Source of the DNA: Deltaproteobacteria bacterium
Lineage (GTDB): Bacteria; Desulfobacterota; Syntrophorhabdia; Syntrophorhabdales; Syntrophorhabdaceae
Assembly: GCA_029777945.1 (NCBI GenBank)
Contig: JAKORG010000039.1
Location: 25,814 to 76,087, forward strand
Reading direction: 5' to 3'
Length of the DNA stretch: 50,274 nt
A model generated the notes under the pieces. It was not told the DNA's origin. It ran no database searches and saw only the letters and a list, made by a program, of their open reading frames with translations. Positions 26,260 to 32,798 of the stretch are shown here, piece after piece. Made by a program: the position numbers and the translations under genes. Numbering within the stretch: position 1 is the stretch's first letter; every line of letters begins with the position of its first letter.

Positions 26260-26760
26260 ATGAAACGTTTGTATGTGGTTGGTTTGTTGGTGGCATTTTT
26301 CCTGATGCTTGTGGGTAGTGTATATGCCTTCGGGCCTAAAAGGGCAGGTTTTGGCCCTGATGGTGTATATGTGTCTGGATCTGGTCATGGTCATGCTTAT
26401 GGGTTTTTAAACCTTAACCTATCCAAAGAACAGCAGGATAAAATGTGGCAGCTAAAGGAGAGGTTTCGCAGTGAAACAGAAAGATTAAGGTATGAGACAT
26501 TTCAAAAAAGGCAGGAGCTAAAAAGACTGTATGCAGATCCCACAGTAGATAAGGCTACCCTTCTTTCAAAGGAAAAGGAGCTCAATGCGTTGAATCAGGC
26601 ATTACAGGACAAAAAGGTTCAATTAAGGTTAGAGCAAAGGGCTATACTGACACCTGAGCAACTAAAAAAGCTCGGCGAAACTGGTTTTGGTCGTGGTATG
26701 GGATTTGGAGTTGCAGGTTTTAAAGGAAGAGGGTTTGCTCCAGCCCCTTGCTGGCATTAG
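26260..26760 (+). CDS. Spy/CpxP-like periplasmic protein (LTxxQ family)
   Basis: A 166-residue exported protein. The signal peptide MKRLYVVGLLVAFFLMLVG is followed by an Ala-rich cleavage region near YAFG. A Gly/His-rich stretch (SGSGHGHAYGF) comes next, which could bind metal. The helical core has LNLSKEQQDKMWQLKERF and ILTPEQLKKLGE, the paired L(T/S)xEQ motifs of the Spy/CpxP/ZraP family of periplasmic chaperones and metal-stress sensors. I chose the ATG at 26260 because AAGGAGG precedes it; the frame is open back to 26224 without a site. The end is again Gly-rich with CWH. The lipoprotein gene downstream, across a strong hairpin, suggests a shared envelope-stress transcript. Confidence 0.85.
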   Translation: MKRLYVVGLLVAFFLMLVGSVYAFGPKRAGFGPDGVYVSGSGHGHAYGFLNLNLSKEQQDKMWQLKERFRSETERLRYETFQKRQELKRLYADPTVDKATLLSKEKELNALNQALQDKKVQLRLEQRAILTPEQLKKLGETGFGRGMGFGVAGFKGRGFAPAPCWH

Positions 26761-26774
26761 AGGATTTAACTTAA

Positions 26775-26840
26775 AAGCGTATCAGGCAGGTTTTGGATAC
26801 CCTATCTACCCCCCACAACCCCTTTCCTGCCTGATTGCTT
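26775..26840 (+). other. long-stem hairpin between the Spy-like gene and the lipoprotein gene
   Basis: AAGC (26775-26778) and ATCAGGCAGG (26781-26790) pair with CCTGCCTGAT (26826-26835) and GCTT (26837-26840); loop 35 bases. No T-run follows, so it is not a usual terminator. It may stabilise the upstream mRNA or set the ratio of the two products. Confidence 0.6.
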
Positions 26841-26858
26841 AAAGAGGAGGTGGATATT

Positions 26859-27239
26859 ATGAAGAATTTTTTATGGATAGTATCTTTATTGATGACCGTT
26901 CTTTTCCTTCAATCATGTGCCTCAACCGGTTATAATACACAAAAAGGTGCAGCCATAGGTGCAGGCCTTGGTGCCATTGCAGGTCAGGTTATAGGAAGCA
27001 ATACGGCAAGCACCCTGATAGGGACTGCAGTGGGCGCCCTGGCAGGAACCATTGCAGGTAATGCCCTGGATCAACAGGTAATGAACGAGAAGATGGTGGC
27101 TGCAAAAGATTATAAACCAGCTTATGCCTGCCCTGATGGCACAAAAAATCCCCCTGGTAAGTGGGTGGAGGTGCCGGGTCAGTGGGTTAATGGTCGGTGG
27201 GTGCCTGCCCACAAGGTATGGATGCCTGTTAATCCCTAA
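26859..27239 (+). CDS. glycine-zipper outer-membrane lipoprotein
   Basis: A 126-residue lipoprotein. The signal peptide ends in the lipobox LQSC, so Cys20 would be lipidated. Residues 30-75 form a glycine zipper (GAAIGAGLGAIAGQVIG, then GTAVGALAGTIAGNAL), the two-helix membrane hairpin of the Rick_17kDa/SlyB-like family. The C-terminus has the repeated WV motif (GKWVEVPGQWVNGRWVPAH) typical of YXWV-type domains. The ATG at 26859 is preceded by AGGAGGTGG; the earlier in-frame ATG at 26835 lies in the hairpin arm and has no site. Probably envelope integrity; specific role unknown. Followed by a terminator. Confidence 0.85.
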   Translation: MKNFLWIVSLLMTVLFLQSCASTGYNTQKGAAIGAGLGAIAGQVIGSNTASTLIGTAVGALAGTIAGNALDQQVMNEKMVAAKDYKPAYACPDGTKNPPGKWVEVPGQWVNGRWVPAHKVWMPVNP

Positions 27240-27243
27240 AAAA

Positions 27244-27288
27244 GGAGCATGTCGATAGTATCTTTCATTATCATGCCCCCTCTTTTTT
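27244..27288 (+). terminator. terminator after the lipoprotein gene
   Basis: GGAGCATG at 27244-27251 pairs imperfectly with CATGCCCCC (27273-27280; a GCATG/CATGC core and an outer A.C mismatch), then TTTTTT at 27283-27288. GCCCCCTCT (27275-27283) is also a perfect complement of AGAGGGGGC (27312-27320), so two alternative structures exist. Confidence 0.6.
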
Positions 27289-27359
27289 AGACAGAACTTT
27301 ATCTCCCTTCCAGAGGGGGCTAAAATTTAAAAAACTGCATAACAAGGCATAAAAAGCAT

Positions 27360-27875
27360 CTACTTTTTGACTTTTATGACCTTTGTAGTATTCTTATCAA
27401 GGATATCTGTTATAGTCTTTAAAAAGAGAAAAAGAAAGCCTTTGTCATCTGCCTTCAGTGAAATCTCGTCATATTCATCATCTTCTTCCATCAAGGCTTC
27501 GGTGATGTATTTCATAACATAAGGTTGTTTAACCATTTCTTTTTCAGCAAAATCCATAAGGGCATTTTCATCCCCATGTTCTATTGTATCTAATATCTTA
27601 AGGTTATAATCGTATGTTTCATCTATATCGTCAAAGGTTACCCTGTTTATCTTTTTATATGCCTTTTTGAACATCATATAAACAACGAAAAATAAATATA
27701 TGCCTAAATCACGGACATCCTCATCCATTTCCTCTAAAGATGTTAAAACAAAATAAAACAGATCTGGCTGATCTTTATTTAACTTTTCCATTTCCCTTTG
27801 TATTTTATGGGGTGCAAAACCTGCTACATCCATGTATGTTTTTACTACAATTTCTTCACTGATTGATGTTATCAT
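27360..27875 (-). CDS. unknown helical acidic protein next to the Trk genes
   Basis: A 171-residue cytoplasmic protein I do not recognise. It is helical and acidic (EEMDEDVRDLGIY, DIDETYDYNLKILDTIEHGDENALMDF, MEEDDEYDEISL) with a basic C-terminus (TTKVIKVKK). A hydrophobic run IYLFFVVYMMF at about residues 60-70 might be buried helix rather than a membrane segment. The ATG at 27873-27875 is chosen because GAGGTG lies just upstream; the frame opens further to 27911 without a site. It follows trkA by 66 bases on the same strand and may be transcribed with it. Confidence 0.6.
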   Translation of the reverse strand: MITSISEEIVVKTYMDVAGFAPHKIQREMEKLNKDQPDLFYFVLTSLEEMDEDVRDLGIYLFFVVYMMFKKAYKKINRVTFDDIDETYDYNLKILDTIEHGDENALMDFAEKEMVKQPYVMKYITEALMEEDDEYDEISLKADDKGFLFLFLKTITDILDKNTTKVIKVKK

Positions 27876-27941
27876 GTTATGTTCACCTCTTATAAAAAGA
27901 TTAAAGTGCAATTTTGCCTTTTTTTATAAATAAAGTCAAGG

Positions 27942-28586
27942 TTATTTCAGCTTTTCTATATTCTCTGTCTGACCTATTACAATGAGCACATCGCTATCTT
28001 TCATCTTATAATCGAGGTTTACCATAAAAACCTTGTCTGTTAAAATATCTTTTATGGCAATAACATAAACACCATAAGTGCTTCTCAAATGCACCTCCCT
28101 TAATGTCTTTCCTATAAACTGTTTTGGCGGTGCCACCTCACATATCATATAATCTTCAGATATAGGTATATAATCGATAAGATTCGGGACCACAATGCTC
28201 CTTGCTATTTTAGCTGCCATCTCTTTCTCAGGGATTATAACCTCTGTTGCACCTACCTTTTCAAGGACGAGTTTGTGTTCTTCGTTTGGTGCCTTAACAA
28301 GGATATTTTTTATCTTCATATTTTTGAGGTGCAGTGTCAAAAGGGTGCTTGAGGCTAAATCTTCACCAAAAGAAACTATCACCATGTCATCTTCCCTTAT
28401 GCCTATCGATTCTAAAACATCTTTATCTGTGGCGTCGGCATGTATTGCCTTGGTGCAAAAGTCCCTCACAGACTGAACTGCATCTTTGTTTTTGTCTATG
28501 GCAATTACATCGACACCAGCATCGAAAAGGTCCTTTACAATATTATAGCCGAATATTCCTAACCCTATAACGATTACCCTTGGCAC
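27942..28586 (-). CDS. trkA: Trk/Ktr potassium uptake regulatory subunit (RCK domains)
   Basis: A 214-residue cytoplasmic gating subunit of a K+ transporter. RCK-N with a Rossmann motif VIGLGIFGYNIVKDL (GxGxxG) and an acidic Asp after beta-2 (VIAIDKN) that binds NAD(H) or ATP ribose. RCK-C covers about residues 130-214 (EDYMICEVAPPKQFIGKTLREV). One RCK pair only, so the protein is KtrA-like in size rather than the double TrkA of E. coli. I chose GTG at 28586, 5 bases after AAGGAGG; a TTG at 28604 is in frame but overlaps the end of trkH without a site. The gene follows trkH directly. Confidence 0.92.
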   Translation of the reverse strand: MPRVIVIGLGIFGYNIVKDLFDAGVDVIAIDKNKDAVQSVRDFCTKAIHADATDKDVLESIGIREDDMVIVSFGEDLASSTLLTLHLKNMKIKNILVKAPNEEHKLVLEKVGATEVIIPEKEMAAKIARSIVVPNLIDYIPISEDYMICEVAPPKQFIGKTLREVHLRSTYGVYVIAIKDILTDKVFMVNLDYKMKDSDVLIVIGQTENIEKLK

Positions 28587-28596
28587 TGGCACCTCC

Positions 28597-29967
28597 TTAA
28601 CCAACCATTATTTCTTCTTCTGCATACTTAATTAAGGTCTTTTTTGGCTTTACACTCAATGAAAAGGCAAGGGTTAAAAGCCCAACCCTACCGGCAAACA
28701 TCATTATTGATATTATTACCTTCTGAACATTATTTAAATGGGGTGTTATACCCATGGAAAGGCCTACGGTTCCAAAGGCAGATATGGTATCAAAGAGATA
28801 CTCTATAAAAAGGTTACGACTAAGAAAATCCACGCTTTTGTTGCTCATAAACAATACAAGGGATATGACAATTCCTATAGAGAGCACAGATGCAAATATT
28901 ATAGATACGCTTTTTGATATAAGCTCTTTTGGTATGGTCCTGTTCATTACATTTACTTCTTCATTGCCCTTCAACCTATTCCACAGCATAATAATAAGCA
29001 AAGCAAAACTCGTTGTCTTTATGCCTCCACCTGTAGACCCTGGTGAAGCACCGACGAACATTAGCATCATCAACAGTAAAATCGTATCGTTTGTCAATCT
29101 TCCTATTTCTACAGTGTTAAAACCCGCAGTCCTTGCGGTCACGGATTGAAAAAAAGAAACAAGTATCTTTGTTTTAAATGGTAAATCCTTTATCGTATAA
29201 TTTTTTTCAAACAAATAAAAAAATAATGCACCCAGGCATATTAGTGTTATTGTTGTGATGAGAACTATCTTTGTATGCAAAGATAATCGTTTCCTTTTTT
29301 TACGGGATCTCCAATAGGATAGCATCTCAAATTGAACAAAAAAGCCTATCCCACCCAGTATAATTAATGCCATTATGATTAAATTTATAAATGTATCTCC
29401 CTTGTAATCCATAAGGTTGTTTGAAAAAAGGGAGTAGCCGCAATTGTTGAAGGCTGATACAGCATGATATATACCGTAGTATACAGCCTTGCCAAAAGAA
29501 AAATCTTCCAAGAATCTAACAGACAATGCCATGGAACCTAAAAGTTCTATTGTAAAGGTTGACAAAAGCACATATTTCAATATTAACTGAAAATCATGCC
29601 TTTTTGATGGGGAAAAAGAAGATTGGATAATTTCTCTTTCCTTGAAAGGGATGCTTATACCCATAAGGTGAAAGAAAAACACAGAAAAAGTAATAATACC
29701 TATTCCGCCTAACTGAAAAAGTATTAGTGTAACAAACTGTCCAAAATAAGAAAGGTCTGAAGATATATCTATTACAGTAAGACCGGTCACGCATACTGCA
29801 GATGTTGAAGTAAAAAGGGCATCAATAAAGGTTAAGGGTCTTTTTGATGATGAAATGGGCAACCATAATAAAAATGTTCCTATTGTTACTATAGTCAAAA
29901 AACTGAGAACAAATACCCTCGGTGGCGTTAAGTGCCGTATTAAAAATTTTTTCAGCAAGATTAACAT
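28597..29967 (-). CDS. trkH: TrkH/KtrB-type potassium transporter membrane subunit
   Basis: A 456-residue integral membrane protein of the SKT superfamily, with about ten hydrophobic segments in four membrane-pore-membrane repeats. The four pore loops, each with the filter Gly, are visible as TSAVCVTGLTV, HAVSAFNNCGYSLF, QSVTARTAGFNTV and DTISAFGTVGLSMG. The filter Gly is conserved in all four, so K+ (or Na+) passage is likely. It would form a complex with the TrkA subunit encoded downstream. An early ATG at 29967 has only a weak AGG upstream. The HesB-like selenoprotein gene lies 53 bases upstream on the same strand. Confidence 0.93.
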   Translation of the reverse strand: MLILLKKFLIRHLTPPRVFVLSFLTIVTIGTFLLWLPISSSKRPLTFIDALFTSTSAVCVTGLTVIDISSDLSYFGQFVTLILFQLGGIGIITFSVFFFHLMGISIPFKEREIIQSSFSPSKRHDFQLILKYVLLSTFTIELLGSMALSVRFLEDFSFGKAVYYGIYHAVSAFNNCGYSLFSNNLMDYKGDTFINLIIMALIILGGIGFFVQFEMLSYWRSRKKRKRLSLHTKIVLITTITLICLGALFFYLFEKNYTIKDLPFKTKILVSFFQSVTARTAGFNTVEIGRLTNDTILLLMMLMFVGASPGSTGGGIKTTSFALLIIMLWNRLKGNEEVNVMNRTIPKELISKSVSIIFASVLSIGIVISLVLFMSNKSVDFLSRNLFIEYLFDTISAFGTVGLSMGITPHLNNVQKVIISIMMFAGRVGLLTLAFSLSVKPKKTLIKYAEEEIMVG

Positions 29968-30020
29968 GTTAGCCTAGAGCTAAATCGGTTGCCCTTTCTA
30001 TATTTTATATTATTAACAAT

Positions 30021-30335
30021 TTAACAACTACATGAACTGCCGCATCCACCCTTTTTTGAAAGTTCAGATTGCACCATAAAACCACTGCCCATTGGAGAAT
30101 GAACAAAATCAATAAATATCGGTTTTACCTGGTTAAAAAGCTCTTTTTCTATTAAAAAACTCACTCCTTTCTCATTAAATACCTCATCGTTTTCCCCTGG
30201 CTCATCCAGAGCCATTCCAAGCGTTGGGCCAGATCAGCCACCCTCCATCAACATAACCCTCACTGAATGGGGTCCCTCTTTTCCTTCGAGAAACTACTTA
30301 ATTACCTCTGCTGTAGCATCTGATACGGTAAACAT
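30021..30335 (-). CDS. HesB-like selenoprotein (A-type Fe-S carrier family) with in-frame TGA and TAG
   Basis: Read through both stops, this is a 104-residue HesB/IscA-related protein. It begins MFTVSDATAEVIK, then TAG (30294-30296), FLEGKEGPHSVRVMLMEGG, then TGA (30234-30236), SGPTLGMALDEPGENDEVF, and ends GGCGSSCSC. The TGA falls exactly at the conserved first Cys of the A-type carrier motif, where the described HesB-like selenoprotein family has Sec. A SECIS-like hairpin lies at the right distance (30198-30214). The TAG at codon 14 is not explained by Sec and may be a nonsense mutation or a sequence error. The ATG follows GGAGGAT. The family is thought to act in Fe-S cluster assembly. If TAG is real the gene is broken unless translation restarts downstream. 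Confidence 0.72.
30198..30214 (-). promoter_or_regulatory. bacterial SECIS-like hairpin for the HesB-like selenoprotein
   Basis: In the mRNA, TGGCTC (20-25 bases after the TGA) pairs perfectly with GAGCCA, with apical loop TGGAT. The loop guanines lie 27-28 bases after the TGA, inside the window known for bacterial SECIS elements (SelB binds a stem-loop with a G near the top of the loop). It is within the coding region, as expected in bacteria. Confidence 0.6.
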
Positions 30336-30360
30336 AAATCCTCCTAATTTATTTTTGGTC

Positions 30361-30379
30361 CGACAAATCGAGTTTGTCG
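30361..30379. repeat. 7-bp inverted repeat in the leader of the HesB-like gene
   Basis: CGACAAA (30361-30367) and TTTGTCG (30373-30379) flank five bases, about 26 bases upstream of the HesB-like start codon. It could be an operator or a leader hairpin. The core CGACA resembles the palindrome at 26075-26098. Confidence 0.5.
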
Positions 30380-30454
30380 TAATGTTAGTTAATCTAATAC
30401 ATAATTTGTATTTTTAAAAGTCATAAATAAAAAACTTCTGCAAAATATTTTTTC

Positions 30455-31189
30455 TCAATATACGATTTTTTTTAAAAACAATCCCTTTGCAGGCGCTGTC
30501 TGACCCGCCATATCCCTGTTTTTTGATTCCAGTATGTCTTTCATGGCATTTGCATTTATCTTACCTTTACCTATCAAGATTAGAGTGCCTGTAATGTTCC
30601 TGACCATATACCTTAAAAAACCCGTTGCCTCTATTAATATATAGATAAAGTCCTTTCTTCTTTTTACCCCTGCCCTTAATACCTCTCTAATATTGCTCTT
30701 GTATATCTCGTTTTTTTTCTTAAAAGCTGAAAAATCATGAACACCTACGATTTCCTTTATCGCTTTGTGCATAATTTCAGTATCTAAGTAATAAGGCACA
30801 TGCCATGTGTAATAATGAAAAAAAGGGGAATCAAAGGGTGTATTTAATATTATATAAACATAGGTTTTGCTCTTTGCCGAATATCGGGCATGAAAATCAT
30901 TATCTACGTCTTTTGCATCCAATACCCTTATGTCTTTTGGGAGCAGGCTATTTAGTCCTTTTTTAAGGCTTAAAAGGTCTATGGTTTTTTCTGTAAAAAA
31001 GTTTGCCACCTGACCCATTGCGTGGACTCCACTGTCTGTTCTAGCACCACCAAAGACTTTGACCTCGTGGTTTACTATCCTTTCAATGGCCTTTTTTATT
31101 GTTTCCTGGATGGTTTTTCTATCGGGCTGGCATTGCCAGCCGTGATAGTTTGTGCCGTCGTATGATATGGTAAGTTTGATGTTTCTCAT
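30455..31189 (-). CDS. truA: tRNA pseudouridine(38-40) synthase
   Basis: A 244-residue TruA-family enzyme that isomerises U38, U39 and U40 in the anticodon arm of many tRNAs. The catalytic Asp is in GGARTDSGVHAMGQVANF near residue 52. N-terminal RNIKLTISYDGTNYHGWQ and the later GFLRYMVRNITGTLI are family hallmarks. Length is typical (about 245-270). It lies 119 bases upstream of the HesB-like gene and 33 bases after the small lipoprotein gene. Housekeeping; no oddity seen. Confidence 0.95.
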   Translation of the reverse strand: MRNIKLTISYDGTNYHGWQCQPDRKTIQETIKKAIERIVNHEVKVFGGARTDSGVHAMGQVANFFTEKTIDLLSLKKGLNSLLPKDIRVLDAKDVDNDFHARYSAKSKTYVYIILNTPFDSPFFHYYTWHVPYYLDTEIMHKAIKEIVGVHDFSAFKKKNEIYKSNIREVLRAGVKRRKDFIYILIEATGFLRYMVRNITGTLILIGKGKINANAMKDILESKNRDMAGQTAPAKGLFLKKIVY

Positions 31190-31222
31190 AAAATGTTGTG
31201 AAAGATTATTTTTTGAATGGGT

Positions 31223-31492
31223 TTATCTTGTCTTCTTCGGGGATTCCTTTATCTGTGAAGCCTCTTTTGTTGCTCCCTCTATTTGAGACTTTTTTTCTTC
31301 TTTCATCTTCTCTTCCAGTTTTTTATATAATTCCTCAATCTCCTTTTTAAGACTTATATTTTCAGCCTTTAAAAAGTTATTTTCCTCTTTTAGTAGCCGC
31401 ACCTCTTCTTTCAGATTCTTAACCTCTTTGCTGCATGAAGATAAAAACGGGAAAAACAAAAAAAAGATTATCAAAAACCTTACAATGCTCAT
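31223..31492 (-). CDS. small coiled-coil lipoprotein
   Basis: An 89-residue predicted lipoprotein. From the ATG at 31492 the signal peptide MSIVRFLIIFFLFFPFLSSC ends in a lipobox LSSC, so the Cys would be lipidated. The rest is a leucine-zipper-like coiled coil (LKEEVRLLKEENNFLKAEN) followed by a Lys/Glu-rich tail. It recalls small periplasmic spacers, but I cannot name a family. The frame continues to a TTG at 31531, which lies inside a candidate -35 box and would prefix 13 residues to the signal peptide, so I reject that start. The gene begins 5 bases from the end of the degT-type gene; a promoter may lie inside that gene's 3' end. Confidence 0.65.
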   Translation of the reverse strand: MSIVRFLIIFFLFFPFLSSCSKEVKNLKEEVRLLKEENNFLKAENISLKKEIEELYKKLEEKMKEEKKSQIEGATKEASQIKESPKKTR

Positions 31493-31496
31493 AAGT

Positions 31497-32663
31497 CTAA
31501 CTATTGTGTAATATACTTCTTGATTTGTCAATAAATTCTTGTCTTGTTGCCTTTGTTTGAGATGTAAAAAACTCTCTGATCTTCTTAATTATGTATTCTT
31601 TCTCCTTTTTTTTCAGTTCTGGATATATAGGCAATGCAAGACTTGTTTTAGCAGCGTCTTCCGATATAGGAAAAGAGCCTTCGCTATAGCCTAAATATTT
31701 AAAACACTCCTGGAGATGAAGGGGCACAGGATAGTATATGCCTGTTTGTATGCCGTTTTCTTTTAAAAACGCCTGTAGGTCATCCCTTTGTTGTGTTTTT
31801 ATTACATAGTGATGAAATATGTGGGTGCCATCATCAGGCACAGGAGGTAAGGTAATGGGTAGGTCCTTTAATTTTTCACTATAAAATCTTGCGTTTGCCT
31901 GCCTTTTTCTGTTCCATTCTTCGAGATATGGAAATTTTACAAAAAGTGCTGCAGCCTTTATCTCGTCGAGCCTGCTGTTTATCCCTATCATTTCATGGTG
32001 ATAGGTATTCATGCCCATGCCGTGCACCCTCAATTTTTTAACCTTTTCGCCTAAATCATCCCTGTCTGTTATAACCATACCCCCTTCGCCTATGCCACCT
32101 AAATTTTTTGTGGGATAAAAACTTAAGGCTGCAATATCACCAAAACTGCCTGCCTTTTTACCTGCATATTGGGCACCAAGGGATTGGGCCATATCTTCAA
32201 TGATATATATACCATTTTTTTTTCCAATCTTTACTATCTCATCCATATCGCATAGCTTTCCAAAGAGATGAACCACTATTATTGCCTTTGTTCTACTGGT
32301 AATCCCATTTATTATCAATTTTGGGTCAATATTCAGGTCGTCTTTTTTTACATCAACAAATACAGGCCTTGCACCTACAAGGGCGATTGAACTTGCCGTT
32401 GCAAAAAATGTATAAGGCGTTGTTATAACCTCGTCCCCTTCTTTTATTCCCAATGCCATTAGAGAAAGAATGAGCGCATCTGTTCCGTTTGCACAGGTAA
32501 TGGCATGCCTCACGCCTACATAATCGGCAATAGTCTTTTCAAGAAGACTACAATATTTGCCTAAAATGAGCTTCTGTTCTGACAAAATCTCATATATGTT
32601 TTTCAGTATATCCTTTTTTACAAGCCTGAATTGTTCTTTTAGATTTATCATGGGTATGTTCAT
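31497..32663 (-). CDS. DegT/DnrJ/EryC1/StrS-family PLP aminotransferase
   Basis: A 388-residue PLP enzyme of the sugar aminotransferase family, which adds amino groups to nucleotide-linked keto sugars for LPS O-antigen, capsule or glycan. The PLP-lysine region is LSFYPTKNLGGIGEGGMV near residue 187. Other landmarks are TCANGTDALILSLMALGI near residue 57 and HHYVIKTQQRDDLQAFLKENGI near residue 291. Length is typical. The start ATG follows AAGGAACG; an upstream TTGAGA/TAAAAC promoter is possible. No other sugar-nucleotide genes are nearby except the glycosyltransferase at 34731, so the exact sugar is unknown. Confidence 0.92.
   Translation of the reverse strand: MNIPMINLKEQFRLVKKDILKNIYEILSEQKLILGKYCSLLEKTIADYVGVRHAITCANGTDALILSLMALGIKEGDEVITTPYTFFATASSIALVGARPVFVDVKKDDLNIDPKLIINGITSRTKAIIVVHLFGKLCDMDEIVKIGKKNGIYIIEDMAQSLGAQYAGKKAGSFGDIAALSFYPTKNLGGIGEGGMVITDRDDLGEKVKKLRVHGMGMNTYHHEMIGINSRLDEIKAAALFVKFPYLEEWNRKRQANARFYSEKLKDLPITLPPVPDDGTHIFHHYVIKTQQRDDLQAFLKENGIQTGIYYPVPLHLQECFKYLGYSEGSFPISEDAAKTSLALPIYPELKKKEKEYIIKKIREFFTSQTKATRQEFIDKSRSILHNS
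31503..31531 (-). promoter_or_regulatory. candidate promoter inside the 3' end of the DegT-type gene
   Basis: On the minus strand a perfect TTGACA (complement of 31526-31531), 17-base spacer, CACAAT (complement of 31503-31508). It would give an mRNA for the small lipoprotein with only a few leader bases. Confidence 0.4.
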
Positions 32664-32707
32664 GTTTCGTTCCTTTTTCTTTTTTTATGTTTTTTAAAAT
32701 GTCCATA

Positions 32708-32736
32708 GTTTTAACATATAACGAAAGCTATCTCAA
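32708..32736 (-). promoter_or_regulatory. candidate promoter for the DegT-type aminotransferase
   Basis: Minus strand TTGAGA (complement of 32731-32736), 17-base spacer, TAAAAC (complement of 32708-32713), 44 bases before the start codon. Confidence 0.35.
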
Positions 32737-32798
32737 CACTACCGAATTTTATAGACCTTAATTTCTGCATTTTATTAAAGCTGGAGTAGACCAAAGAA

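Noticed and set aside
28587-28604. TTG start for trkA at 28604.
   Set aside because: It overlaps the end of trkH and lacks a ribosome-binding site, whereas GTG at 28586 is 5 bases after AAGGAGG.
30294-30296. Reading the TAG in the selenoprotein gene as pyrrolysine.
   Set aside because: TAG ends several ordinary genes here and the position is not a known Pyl site; a nonsense change or base error is simpler. Kept only as a check item.
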